Shown in pieces: positions 33,684 to 45,294 of a DNA stretch of 64,000 bases; the stretch's first letter is position 1, and each line of letters starts with the position of its first letter. The stretch lies in NCBI GenBank assembly GCA_018398815.1, contig CM031602.1:102038511-102102510 (forward strand). The letters run 5' to 3'. The position numbers and the translations under genes are program-made. This DNA comes from Conus ventricosus (lineage: Eukaryota; Mollusca; Gastropoda; Neogastropoda; Conidae). The notes under the pieces were generated by a model, which saw only the letters and a program-made list of their open reading frames with translations, did no database searches and was not told the DNA's origin.

Positions 33684-33917
33684 TCCAGCACTAGCACTCC
33701 TAACGTCCACAGATGGCAGCCATAAACCAGCAACTTTGCCTATAGTAGACAAAACCCAACAACAGCACTGCCTATTATGCCAGGCAGAGCATCAAGCGCT
33801 TTGGCAGCTAACTTCTTTAAATAAGTTTTGCTAGATGATGCAATTGTTTTCTAATCCAACTTTTACCAGGCTGAGGTGTTGGAGGCGCTACTGACCCTGT
33901 TGGCGCACTGCCGTTAA
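33653..33917 (-). pseudogene. Polinton coiled-coil/TM protein, C-terminal end (copy 2)
   Basis: Reads GSAPTGSVAPPTPQPGKSW and then the amphipathic LHHLAKLI segment, matching the Pro-rich hinge and tail of the gene at 37316. The upstream 300 residues are missing; homology ends at about 33917. Confidence 0.7.
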
Positions 33918-34519
33918 AGCTTAAAACGTGTAGAGATGCAAACCCAACGTCCCACTGCCCTCCTGTCCCTCCAAGCCTGCACGTGCTATCCACAGGCTAC
34001 ATGGATTATCACACTAAGTTCAACCACTGGGAGTATGTGGATCCTGTAGCACAGCTTAGTTTTGCAGTGCATTTTTGTCATAGATCTGCTTCAGTAGCCA
34101 GTGCTGCTTTTTATCTCTGTGTTTTTTATTCCTTAAGTCCTGTGTGTTTTTCTTTTTTTTCATCTCATGGTGGTGTTCTTCGAAACTTTCAACTGGTGGA
34201 AATAATCAGACTGGGTTATATTAGGAGGCTGCTCAACCCAAGAACAACCCCAGAAACCTGCGAGATGTTACAAAAGAAGTACTGATTAGTTTACGACATG
34301 TACTGATGAGTACCAGTGATTTCTCCTCGCATCCAGTGAACACTAACATCAGTTTTATCTTGTGTTTTGTGTGGTTTAAATACGCAATAGACTGTTTTTC
34401 TTTTGAAACTGTCATGAGATTTGATTTCATCAAATTTTACTGTTTACAAACAAAATCGATTATTAGTACATCAGGTTATACCAAAGATGCAAGAAAAAAA
34501 ACATGCAAAAGATGTAAGA
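33918..34519. other. No gene recognised
   Basis: The longest frame (33983-34285) has hydrophobic and Ser-rich segments but nothing I recognise. This may be host-flank DNA beyond the broken Polinton copy 2. Confidence 0.4.
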
Positions 34520-36415
34520 CTTGTCTGAGTAAATGAGTCAGTTGTGATCACATTAGTAAACCTACTGCAAAAGGCAAAATTTGGTCCCTTTATGTCTGGA
34601 TTATGGTACCTACAATGATATATGTATGTATTACCACACAGAAACAGACTTGCTGGCATCAATCAATGCCAGATGTTTATATTATGTTGCAGTCAATTCT
34701 AACATCATTTTTTCAAAGTTTTGTATGTTTGATGAGCGCAATGTATGTGTTGCCCCAAAACAGTCATTTCATTACTACAAAAGTTGGTTATGTTACTTTT
34801 TTGCCATATTACTTATCAACAAATCAAAATGTAATGACATCACATCATGCCACAAGGCATAAGGGGAAAACATGCAAACAATCAAGAGATATCTCAATAA
34901 ATGAATGAGTAGTGAACAGATGATGAACTACTGTCAAAAGCAGAATTCTGTCCCTTTACCCTGGGATTGGGGTACCCCCAAAGATGTATGTATTACCACA
35001 CAGAAATGATTTGCTGGCAATGATACCAAACCAATTTTGTATGATGTCCAATCAATTACTACACCAAATTTTTCCATGTTTTGTATGTTTGATGAGCTGC
35101 AGTGTATGTGTGTGTGGCCCAAAAACAGTCATTTCATTACTAAAAAAAGTTGGTTATGTTACTTTTTGCCATATTACTTATCAACAAAATCAAAATGTAA
35201 TGACATCACATCATGCCACAAGGTATAAGGGGAAAACATGCAAACAATCTAAGATATACTCAATAAATGAATGAGTAGTGAACAGATGAGTGAACCTACT
35301 GTCAAAAGCAGAATTCTGTCCCTTTACCTGGGATTGGGGTACCACCAAGATGTATGTATTACCACACAGAAGATGATTTGCTGGCAATGATACATTACCA
35401 GATGTTTGTATGATGTTCAGGCAATACTCAAACCAATTTTTGTATGTGTTGTGTGGTTTGATGTGTGCAGTGTGTATGTGTGTGCTCGAACACTGTCATT
35501 TTATAACAAAAACATGTTGATTGATGTTACTTTTACTATTACTATGCCACCAAAATCAAAATATTATGATACCACATAATACCTCATGCTATAGGAGGAC
35601 AACTGCAAACTATCTAACAGATATCTCAATAAATGAATGAGTAGTGAACAGATACGTGAACCTACCACAAAATCAAAATTCTGTCCCTTTACTCCTGAAT
35701 TGGGGTAACCCCATGATGCATGTATTACCACATAAAAGAACATTTGATTGGAATGATATCAATACCAGATGTTTGTATGATGCTCAGCCAATACAAACAC
35801 CCATTTTTTCATTGTTTTGTGTGGTTTGATGTGTTCATGTGTGTGTGTATGTTCAAAAACAATTATTTATTTCAAAAAGGTTTATCATAATACTTTTTAC
35901 CAAACTATTTGGCAACAGAATCAAAATATATGAGATCTCATTATAGACCAGGCACTAAGAAGAATCATGCAAAAAATCTAAGATATCTCCATAAATAAAT
36001 GAGTATTGAAACAGATTAGTGAACCTACCACTAAAGCAAAATTCTGTCCCTTTACCCTGGATTGGGGTACCCTAATTATGCATGTGTTACCACACAGAAA
36101 AACATTTGCTGGCAATAATAGAATACCAGAAAGTTTGTATAATGTTCAGTCAATAAAATCACCAGTTTTTTCACTTTTCTCTTTGGTTTGATGTGCTGCA
36201 ATGTGTGTGCGTATGCAAAAAAGTGTCAATTTATTACAAAAATGGTTGATATATTGATTTTTATCATACTTATGACCAGCCAAATCAAATTATTATGACA
36301 CCACATCATAGCACAGGATAAGAAAAAAACATGCAAAAAATCTAAGACATATCTCAATAAATGAAATGAGTAGTGAACAGATAGTGAACCTACTGCACAA
36401 AAGCAAAATTTGGCC
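34520..36415. repeat. Tandem satellite, about 365-base period, five units
   Basis: The string TCTCAATAAATGAATGAGTAG recurs with small changes at about 34890, 35257, 35623, 35985 and 36352. Each is followed by GTGAACCTAC, then TCTGTCCCTTTA..CTGGATTGGGGTA and TTACCACACAGAA. Units differ by many substitutions and small indels, so the array is old. The ORFs inside it are not conserved. Confidence 0.9.
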
Positions 36416-36779
36416 CCGCACACAGCCAATACAGGACAACGCAATATAACATTGTGGCAGGAAGGGTTAATAGCCTAACTATTGTAACCCCTGTTCCCAG
36501 TGAAACAAGTCCTTTATTCTTTCTGCTAGCGTATGTTTTCATAAGGTATTCTGTTATACGACAAAAAGCAGAAGCGCACACAAAACAAAGGTGACGTAAC
36601 GACGATTTAATGCACGACACAAAACGGGACAAAATTTTCGGCAAAATGCCTTCCTCAGCGACAAAGAAAATACAGACATAAACATCACAATACTCCCCTT
36701 GTTAAGCAAAGTGGTGAATGATGTAGACAGAGGGACGTGGAAAGAGGGTGATAGAGTTCGAGGAATAGGGCACGAGGAA
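36416..36779. other. No gene recognised
   Basis: Contains a degenerate string on the minus strand (GAGGAAGGCATTTTGCCGAAA) of the kind that forms stem motifs near Penelope-like element ends. No accompanying coding sequence. A GA-rich tract follows at 36780-36960. Confidence 0.35.
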
Positions 36780-36828
36780 AGAGGGTAGATTAAAGTGAGG
36801 AGGAGAAAAGGAGAGAGAGGAGAGAGAA

Positions 36829-36880
<52 letters not shown>

Positions 36881-36881
36881 A

Positions 36882-36919
<38 letters not shown>

Positions 36920-36960
36920 GGAAAAGAGAGGGGAGAGACACAGAGAATGGAAGTAGAGGA
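36780..36960. repeat. (GA)n tract
   Basis: Long GAGA runs with GGAG interruptions; the long minus-strand Ser/Leu ORFs are artefacts of it. Confidence 0.95.
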
Positions 36961-36962
36961 AG

Positions 36963-37003
36963 AGTGGAGAATGAGAGAGAGAAGAGGAGGGAATGAGAGT
37001 GAG
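36963..37003 (+). repeat. Direct repeat flanking Polinton copy 3, left
   Basis: AGTGGAGAATGAGAGAGAGA and the next 21 bases recur at 42032-42073 in the same orientation with two or three differences. The Polinton copy 3 fragment lies exactly between the two. Confidence 0.8.
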
Positions 37004-37260
37004 AAATTTTCTTAACGATTGCCCATCCCAGATTCTGGACAACTGTTCTGTTTTCATCTGTTGCTGATACGAGTTCTATTTTGAAAGTAAGTTGCGCAGA
37101 GCCTGGCACAATCACTTCGTCCGCTCCTAGGTCTGGAAATTTGACAGTAAGAATTTGATCTGCATCAATAGTAGATGGATTATTTGGAACAGTAATATTC
37201 CGTTTATTTCCCTTCACGCCAAAGGGCTCTTTCAGTCTTCTATGCGGGTCAAGAATTGAG
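37004..37260 (-). pseudogene. Polinton MCP, N-terminal fragment (copy 3)
   Basis: From about 37260 it reads DPHRRLKEPFG, NITVPNNPSTIDADQ, TVKFPDLGADEVIVPGSAQL and QNLGWAIVKKI, the standard start of Polinton double-jelly-roll MCPs. Homology ends abruptly after AIVKKI at about 37010, where GA-rich sequence begins, so over 80 per cent of the protein is missing. The first codons are shifted out of frame with the nearest ATG (about 37255). Confidence 0.82.
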
Positions 37261-37315
37261 CCATATGCTTGTGAAATTTTTATAAAACAAAATAAAAAGT
37301 TAATTATTTAAAAAC
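37261..37315. promoter_or_regulatory. Divergent promoter candidate, MCP and TM genes
   Basis: About 50 AT-rich bases separate the two divergent starts. On the minus strand a TATAAAA box lies near 37282. Equivalent short divergent spacers occur in all copies. Inference from spacing and motif only. Confidence 0.45.
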
Positions 37316-38526
37316 ATGGCGGGCATTGAAGATGAAGATTATGATGTTCCTGATCCTGGAGACGACATGAGTGAAATGACTCCTTTAGTACAACATCGCT
37401 CAACGCTCTCATTGCGGCGTGAATTAACAGAAATGAAGGTCAGATCATTTTACCAAAGTTTAGGACAAAACCCCCCGAATTTATAGACCCTAATGATTTT
37501 GAACTAGATGAAAAAGACCATTTATTTGTGAAAAACGACAAAGGACAACTTGTACAGCTTACATTTAAACGAGACCCATCAAGGTTTGTAGGCATGGGCA
37601 CAGTTGAAAAAAACCTCAGTGTGAGCAAACGGAATCGCCTTGGCATTACTAAACCAAAATTAGAAAGGGAGGCAGTTGCTAAACTTCAAAACACGCTACA
37701 AGAACTCCCAACAGATAACGAAATACAAAACATGCCGCTTGAAGTTTTAAGTCAATCAGCAGACAAAATAATAAATGCAATAGAAGCAGAAACCAGTTTT
37801 TCCGAAGAAACAGCATTAAAAACAATACACGATCCACAGCCGCCCACGCGAGAAATAACAGCGCCTGATCATGCTTTGAGAATCAACAGAGATGAATTAA
37901 AAACCTATTTAGCAAAACTGGATGAACTAAATGAGCGTATAGAAAAAGAAAAAGAAAAACTCGCTGAGGCTGACGACGCCAACTTAGGGCGTGATGTTAA
38001 AGAAAGAATAAAACAAAGACTAAAAGATCTTAGTAAAGAAAGATCAGCAACACTAGAAGTGTTGTCTGCTATCCAAGAACAATTTCGAACTCAAGTGAGC
38101 AGAATAAGAGAAACTATCCAAAGAATTTTATATGAAGACACGACGCTAGCAGAACGAGTAAGAACACTGTTTAGAGAGCAGGGAGTCACATTAGCAAGCG
38201 TTATAACTGCCTTAGGATTTGCAATAAGTACACTGGTGTTGGCTATTACAGGCGGCGGTGGTCAAAGTCCAGTGCCTCCACCACCATCACCTCCATCACC
38301 GCCTGATAAATCATGGGTAAAAAAAACAGCTTGATCATCTTGCGAGTTTATTAAAAAAAAAATAGCCGGTAAAGCTATAGACTCTTTACCTGGTATATTA
38401 GGGAGTATCGTTAGCTGGCTTTTGTCTACTGCAAGCAAAGTAGTTGGCTTTATGGCCGAGCACTTATGGGCATTAGTTCTCTTAATAGTTGGGTTACTAT
38501 TTAGTAAAATAAAGGAGTACTCCTAG
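37316..38526 (+). pseudogene. Polinton coiled-coil/transmembrane protein (copy 3)
   Basis: Best copy of this gene, about 400 residues. It starts MAGIEDEDYDVPDPGDDMSE (acidic), then RSFYQSLG. A one-base loss in a C run near 37476 shifts frame, after which an open 268-residue frame runs from 37528. A coiled coil (KTYLAKLDELNERIEKEKEK) is followed by RIRETIQRILYEDTTLAERV, LFREQGVTLASVITALGFA (TM), GGGGQSPVPPPPSP (Pro hinge) and a second TM block at 38420-38520. Two compensating shifts in A runs around 38325-38360 create a stop. It resembles proteins common in invertebrate Polintons; a virion or membrane role is inferred. Confidence 0.8.
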
Positions 38527-39696
38527 GCCAGTTAATCCAAAAACAAGTGCTGTCTTTTCATATTCATGGTCATTATTTTTTTTGACTTCTTCAACAGCCT
38601 TTGGGCTTTGGACCTCGGGGATTGGATGACTTAATCTTGGGGGGTCATCGTGTTTTTTTTATTTTTTGTAATATTACTGGCTCAGAATTTATGTCGTTTT
38701 TTCCGACCTTCTGTTGATTGCCTGCCACAAGGATTTCATTATTGTAGTTTATTATTGTACCTATCTGGAGTCTGAGGTCAGAAGGCAGCATGTATAAACC
38801 AGCGCCAACAGCAAAGTCTACTTTTGATCTTGCGTACTGTAAAACATTTTGGTACCTTTTTATACTTGAAGGTAAATCAACTGTAGAATTAATGGCGTCC
38901 TCTAAATTTGCTAAGTATTGTTTTGTGCATCAAAACCAGTAGAAGGATCAGTTATGCTCGATCTCGTTTGTGCTTGCGAACCTAGCAAACACCAAACGTA
39001 AGTACGAATAGAGTCGTTTATTCGTTCTATTCTTGCTTTAGTTAGGCCCTTAGAAGTGTCTAAGATAAATGTTGTCCATGCTGTTTTATGCTCTTGCTCT
39101 ATAGACCCGAGGTGAACACCTGTGCCTGAAGAGAAAGATGTGTAAGGAGGATTCCAGTCATAGTTATACTTTCTGTGCACGCCTCAAAAATAAGGGGTGC
39201 CTAAGCCATGATTAAGATCCAACTTTTGTCTAAAGTCTTCCTTAACATTAATATTGAATTCGTTACAGATCCTTTCAAAAGCCTTCATGTCTATTCTGTT
39301 GCTAAATGGATTAAACGGTTTGTCATTTGGTAATGGCGCTTGCAGTTCAGTCAAAATACGTCTGAAGGTGTAATAAAAATGCAGTCTATACACTGACCTC
39401 ACCAAAGGATCAGGATGATTTAAATGATCAGCATACGACACTCCACACCCAGTTGATGCACAAAACACAGCAAAGTTTAACTGGTTTTGATAAAACTGCA
39501 TCGGATGACTGAACCACACTTTTGCGATGTGGTCTTTTTTAATAGGAGGGTTAATATATTTGTCCAATGGATTACTAACCTTTACTTGAAAGGCGTCAGA
39601 CTGAGTCACAGAAATGTTGAGGGTGTCAGTTGCTATATTTTTAAGATTGTAGTGCGGCCCAACAGAATATTTTTGCACCAGTATATTTGAATGCAC
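38497..39696 (-). pseudogene. Polinton putative capsid-associated protein (copy 3)
   Basis: The N-terminal 170 residues are open from MHSNILVQKYSVGPHY: SDAFQVKVSNPLDKYINPPI, FYQNQLNFAVFCASTGCGVS, VRSVYRLHFYYTFRRILTEL and FERICNEFNIN. After a stop at 39184 the next frame gives TAWTTFILDTSKGLTKARIE and SIRTYVWCLLGSQAQTRSSI, then LPSSIKRYQNVLQYARSKVD. The end is a TM-like TALVFGLTGLGVLLYFTK and a stop at 38497. The 3' end overlaps the TM gene on the other strand by 30 bases. Not a recognised Pfam family to me. Confidence 0.78.
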
Positions 39697-39720
39697 ACAT
39701 TTTTATTTCTTTTAAAAAAA

Positions 39721-40405
39721 ATGTTTGTAACAATAACAACCCAAGACCGTCCTTCGTTTTTAGAACATGCTGTTGAGAACGATTGCGGAACCAAAATGGT
39801 CGCACTCCACGAAATGTTTTACAAAGTCGTATGGTTTAATATAAGTAAATCCAAGAAGAATAATAAGATTCTAAAAGTTGACAAATCAGCACCAAAGTTA
39901 GCCAGTTAACAATACCTGATGGATTTACGGGTTTTGCTCACTAAAGAAGCAATGAGTAACTTTAACATTACTCTCAAACTTAACAATGCAAATCTGAAAA
40001 CAATGTTAACATTCCAGCCTGAAGAAGAAGCAGGTTTACTATTTTGATGAAGAGCTAGCTAAAAGTTAGGCTTTGCAGCTGACAATTATAGATTTAGAGT
40101 TACACCCGACAAAACTACTTATGAGGGGAAAGTCCGCTCAATCTTGCATTACATTCATTACTCTATGTTCATTTAGATGAGCTAAGCACTGATGAAAACT
40201 TATATGATGGAAGGCCCTCAACTGTTTTAAGAGCTCTTCCGTCGGGGAAAGCTGCATATTGCGATTATGAAATTATACAATTCCCTAATTTACAGTTTAA
40301 AAAATTAGCTTGTGGGAGGGTCAGATCATTTAATATAAAGATCACAGACAAAACGGGAAAGTCGTAAAATGTGATAACCTACAAATTGTTTTGGAAATAA
40401 AATAA
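39721..40405 (+). pseudogene. Polinton tail/penton-like protein (copy 3)
   Basis: Starts MFVTITTQDRPSFLEHAVEN, 24 bases from the divergent neighbour. The first 62 codons are open; later frames give MSNFNITLKLNNANLKTMLT, LGFAADNYRFRVTPDKTTY, PSTVLRALPSGKAAYCDYE and a C-terminal NIKITDKTGKVVKCDNLQIV. The C-terminal pattern (YCD..., ITD..G..V...L.I.LEI) resembles a recurring invertebrate Polinton structural protein as I remember it. Beta-rich composition would suit a single jelly roll. About six frameshifts. Confidence 0.6.
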
Positions 40406-40423
40406 TAAACTGTACTAAAAATA

Positions 40424-41274
40424 ATGTCGCGGGGGCCAGAAGAATCAGGAGTTACATTAGAGCCTGTGAGGTGTATAACTTTAGAATTAAAAGACCTTGC
40501 AGACACTGAGGACTTTGAACAGAACGGCGAGATAGGCGCTTTGTATGGTTTTGAGTACACTAAAGATGTTATTACAAACGCAAAGAGGTTGGCGACAACA
40601 AAAAGTTCCTAAACTAGAACAGCTGCGCAATGTAGAAGCAAATAATGCAGGGCAGTATGAATATAAAAAAGTTCGGAAAATGACAACAAATGGCACTTAG
40701 AACCATATTTAGAATGGGACATAAAATTTGAATTCTTAAGCCCCTTTACATTTTTTGACCGTCAAAGAAGTTTCAGAAAAGCTTTCAACTCTGGTCCTTT
40801 ACATATAAGTCTTATGCCAGAGGACAATAGTCGGAAAGAGATCGAAATAACGCCGTATCGGAACAAACAGTACATCCTCCACAGAAGAAAACGGTTTTAA
40901 AGAAAGCTTCTACAAAATTACAGTTCATTCCACGCACAAAATTAGGAGACACGTCACAATGATATTTGAAATTTCTGTCTTAAAAGATGAGCCAAGAAAT
41001 GGAGCTGTGGGCGTCAGTGACATCTTATGAAAGGAATTCTTATTAGCTGGCAAACTTAGACGTTGAAAAACTTAAAGTTACCATCGTCGTTCTTCACAAT
41101 GGTGAGGATATTAAGCTCATAACAACCAGCGACAAAATTGATGTTAGTCTAAATAGAAACGATCTTACAGAACTGAATTGGATTAATCTTACACATTTAG
41201 GCCTTATAGGATTTTATTATACTGAACAAGTTCTGACAGAGAGTATGATAAACATAATAACTGGATTAGATTAA
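40424..41274 (+). pseudogene. Polinton MSRGP protein (copy 3)
   Basis: Starts MSRGPEESGVTLEPVRC; LELKDLADTEDF and LYGFEYTKD align with copy 4. A later block reads WHLEPYLEWDIKFEFLSPFT and FRKAFNSGPLHISL, followed by frameshifted C-terminal parts to a TAA at 41272. Ends 16 bases before the ATPase start. The order MSRGP then ATPase is reversed relative to copies 1 and 4. Unknown function. Confidence 0.7.
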
Positions 41275-41290
41275 ATTCTGTTATAAAACT

Positions 41291-41928
41291 ATGGAGCAGT
41301 TAAACTTTATGACAAAAACCCCTCATCGTTCATTGATTTGTGGACAGACTGGTTGTGGAAAAACAATATTTGTCCTCAACCTGTTCCAAACAGTTTATCG
41401 TTATAATTTTGATCATATTGTGATTTTCTGCCCAACACTTAAACGGAACAAAGCATATCACGATAAAAGGTTTATATGGATAGATAATAACATATTTTTA
41501 GTTGATCCTAGCAATAAACTGAGTGAGTGTTTAGAACACTTTTATAGACTGTTGAGGGAACGCAGACACTATTTATTATAGATGACTGTTCGGCAGAAAG
41601 AGACATAGTTAAAAAAAGAAAAACTTTGTCGAAACTGGCTTTCAGTGGAAGACATGCTGGAATAAGTGTGTGGATTTTATGTCAGAAATATAACTCGGTT
41701 TTAAAAGACTTTAGAGAACAGTTAAAGACTGTAGTTTTATTTCACATGAAAGACAGAGACGCATTTGATGAATGTATGCGTGAAAATGATGTTATTGAAA
41801 ACGATCAAGAAAAACACAGGAGTAAGCAAAAACTGAAATTTGAAAAATTTAGTAAATTAGTATTGAAAACGGATAATCCTACACAGTATGTATGTTTGTC
41901 GATAATCGTTATTTTTTTTGGTTATTGA
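41291..41928 (+). pseudogene. Polinton packaging ATPase (copy 3), one frameshift
   Basis: Nearly whole. The P-loop GQTGCGKT is at residues 18-25, then VDPSNKLSECLEHFYRLL. A one-base insertion near 41572 breaks the frame just at the Walker B strand, whose bases for IIDDCSAERDI follow. The second frame reads LSKLAFSGRHAGISVWILCQ and YNSVLKDFREQLKTVVLF. These are the features of A32/HerA-FtsK packaging ATPases of Polintons. Length about 210 residues, as usual. One shift in otherwise clean sequence could be recent decay or a sequencing error. Confidence 0.9.
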
Positions 41929-41941
41929 AGTCTTACTTGTC

Positions 41942-42031
41942 AGAGAACAGGAAAATGTCGATTCTAGGTCACCACGCCCCGAAACTAGTTGAGGGGCGTG
42001 GTGAGTTAGAATCGACATTTTCCTGTTCTCT
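41942..42031. repeat. Long hairpin, 39-base arms
   Basis: Arms 41942-41980 and 41993-42031 pair at 37 of 39 positions around a 12-base loop (GAAACTAGTTGA). The arm begins AGAGAACAGGAAAATGTCGA and ends CACCACGCCCC. It starts 13 bases after the ATPase stop and directly precedes the right-hand 41-base direct repeat. Confidence 0.93.
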
Positions 42032-42073
42032 AGTGGAGAATGAGAGAGAGAAGAGGAGGGGAAGGAGAGTGAG
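42032..42073 (+). repeat. Direct repeat flanking Polinton copy 3, right
   Basis: Partner of 36963-37003, starting AGTGGAGAATGAGAGAGAGA immediately after the hairpin. Confidence 0.8.
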
Positions 42074-42550
<477 letters not shown>

Positions 42551-42837
42551 GTGTGTGCGCGTGCACGAACAAACACGCACGCACACATACACACGCCAAT
42601 AAGCGCACACATTGGGGGGTGGGGTGGGGGGGGTAACAATGGGGAATAAATGGGTAAATGTACATACAAGGCATACATTAAGACATCTGGGTGTAACATA
42701 GGGAAGTAGGTGGTGCTATGGTGGCGCAACAGAAAAAAAGGGCAAAAATAAGAGCATTAACGCAAAAGATAGATATGCGGTCATGATGAGAGGCGCTAAC
42801 AACACTCCCAATGACAAAAAAAAAAATTATCCATACA

Positions 42838-42844
42838 TATATAT

Positions 42845-42936
<92 letters not shown>
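42838..42936. repeat. (TA)n microsatellite, left of the inverted array
   Basis: TATACACACA then a TA run ending directly at the first 628-base unit. Confidence 0.95.
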
Positions 42937-42940
<4 letters not shown>

Positions 42941-45294
42941 TATAAACAAAGCTTGCTTTTATGTCTTAGATTGAAGAAATAGGGGGAGATACGCATTCAT
43001 ATCTGCAGTGGTAGATGATTCTGCCTAATTAACAGTATGTGCTTGAGTGGGTGAATGGGGAAAAATAAAATAAATGCTTCTCAAATTGAGCCTTCAGCAA
43101 GTTTATTTTCTCCAAGGGGGAGACATCCTCCAATAGGGAGGGAAACTCACTAACATATAACTCCTGGTCATATACCGATATTTCGAAACTTGGTGGTTTC
43201 TCCTCAGTGACCGCGGAAAGTGGTAATTTGACTCCTCTGCCTTTTCAGTTTTAAGAAGAATGCAATCCCAGAAAAGGTTGGTGTGCAATACCGTAGTATG
43301 TTTGTTGAGTTTTCAAAAAACCAACCAAAGGTGCCATCTAAGAAGCAAAAGAAAATCATAAAAGAGCAAAACAAGCTACATTTTCTTGTGAAAAGTAAAA
43401 AATATAAAAAGATATCCTCTGAGACACAAGTGCTGAGGGCCAGTTCTTGGAATGAATCCGCAAGGGACTAAAATACAACAAACTAATAAATTCCAAGGAT
43501 AAGTACCGCACCGTTCCAGCAACTTACAGAGCAGCTTGGTGTTGCAATGACTGCAAGAAATATTGAATTATAAACAAAGCTTGCTCTTATGTCTTAGATT
43601 GAAGAAATAGGGGGAGATACGCATTCATATCTGCAGTGGTAGATGATTCTGCCTAACAGTATGTGCTTGAGTGGGTGAATGGGGAAAAATAAAATAAATG
43701 CTTCTCAAATTGAGCCTTCAGCAAGTTTATATTCTCCAAGGGGGAGACATCCTCCAATAGGGAGGGAAACTCACTAACATATAACTCCTGGTCATATACC
43801 GATATTTCGAAACTTGGTGGTTTCTCCTCAGTGACCGCGGAAAGTGGTAATTTGACTCCTCTGCCTTTTCAGTTTTAAGAAGAATGCAATCCCAGAAAAG
43901 GTTGGTGTGCAATACCGTAGTATGTTTGTTGAGTTTTCAAAAAACCAACCAAAGGTGCCATCTAAGAAGCAAAAGAAAATCATAAAAGAGCAAAACAAGC
44001 TACATTTTCTTGTGAAAAGTAAAAAATATAAAAAGATATCCTCTGAGACACAAGTGCTGAGGGCCAGTTCTTGGAATGAATCCGCAAGGGACTAAAATAC
44101 AACAAACTAATAAATTCCAAGGATAAGTACCTTGAAAATGTAGCTTGTTTTGCTCTTTTATGATTTTCTTTTGCTTCTTAGATGGCACCTTTGGTTGGTT
44201 TTTTGAAAACTCAACAAACATACTACGGTATTGCACACCAACCTTTTCTGGGATTGCATTCTTCTTAAAACTGAAAAGGCAGAGGAGTCAAATTACCACT
44301 TTCCGCAGTCACTGAGGAGAACCACCAAGTTTCGAAATATCGGTATATGACCAGGAGTTATATGTTAGTGAGTTTCCCTCCCTATTGGAGGATGTCTCCC
44401 CCTTGGAGAATATAAACTTGCTGAAGGCTCAATTTGAGAAGCATTTATTTTATTTTTCCCCATTCACCCACTCAAGCACATACTGTTAGTTAGGCAGAAT
44501 CATCTACCACTGCAGATATGAATGCGTATCTCCCCTATTTCTTCAATCTAAGACATAAGAGCAAGCTTTGTTTATAATTCAATATTTCTTGCAGTCATTG
44601 CAACACCAAGCTGCTCTGTAAGTTGCTGGAACGGTGCGGTACTTATCCTTGGAATTTATTAGTTTGTTGTATTTTAGTCCCTTGCGGATTCATTCCAAGA
44701 ACTGGCCCTCAGCACTTGTGTCTCAGAGGATATCTTTTTATATTTTTTACTTTTCACAAGAAAATGTAGCTTGTTTTGCTCTTTTATGATTTTCTTTTGC
44801 TTCTTAGATGGCACCTTTGGTTGGTTTTTTGAAAACTCAACAAACATACTACGGTATTGCACACCAACCTTTTCTGGGATTGCATTCTTCTTAAAACTGA
44901 AAAGGCAGAGAAGTCAAATTACCACTTTCCGCGGTCACTGAGGAGAAACCACCAAGTTTCGAAATATCGGTATATGACCAGGAGTTATATGTTAGTGAGT
45001 TTCCCTCCCTGTTGGAGGATGTCTCCCCCTTGGAGAATATAAACTTGCTGAAGGCTCAATTTGAGAAGCATTTATTTTATTTTTCCCCATTCACCCACTC
45101 AAGCACATACTGTTAGTTAGGCAGAATCATCTACCACTGCAGATATGAATGCGTATATCCCCCTATTTCTTCAATCTAAGACATAAGAGCAAGCTTTGTT
45201 TATAATTCAATATTTCTTGCAGTCATTGCAACACCAAGCTGCTCTGTAAGTTGCTGGAACGGTGCGGTACTTATCCTTGGAATTTATTAGTTTG

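Larger units (their letters stand above)
31709..33917 (+). mobile_element. Polinton copy 2, capsid block only
   Basis: Parallels 6774-8900 of copy 1 throughout: tail protein (-), putative capsid protein (+), C-terminal end of the coiled-coil/TM protein (-). Left homology ends at the same place as in copy 1. The right end is cut inside the TM protein at about 33917, where unrelated sequence starts. Confidence 0.85.
37004..41941 (+). mobile_element. Polinton copy 3, a second lineage
   Basis: Gene order: MCP N-terminus (-), coiled-coil/TM protein (+), putative capsid protein (-), tail protein (+), MSRGP protein (+), ATPase (+). Proteins are recognisably homologous to those of copies 1, 2 and 4 but much diverged, by eye roughly half to two thirds identical. 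The ATPase and MSRGP genes sit on the other side of the capsid block compared with copy 1. The fragment is bounded by 41-base direct repeats and ends in a hairpin. Confidence 0.85.

Noticed and set aside
36554..37217. Ser/Leu-rich 167-171 residue ORFs on the minus strand
   Set aside because: They run through the GA tract; only the part from about 37010 upward is real MCP homology.
41942..42031. Hairpin read as a bacterial-type terminator or CRISPR repeat
   Set aside because: Eukaryotic context, arms far too long, no T run tied to it and no repeat-spacer series.
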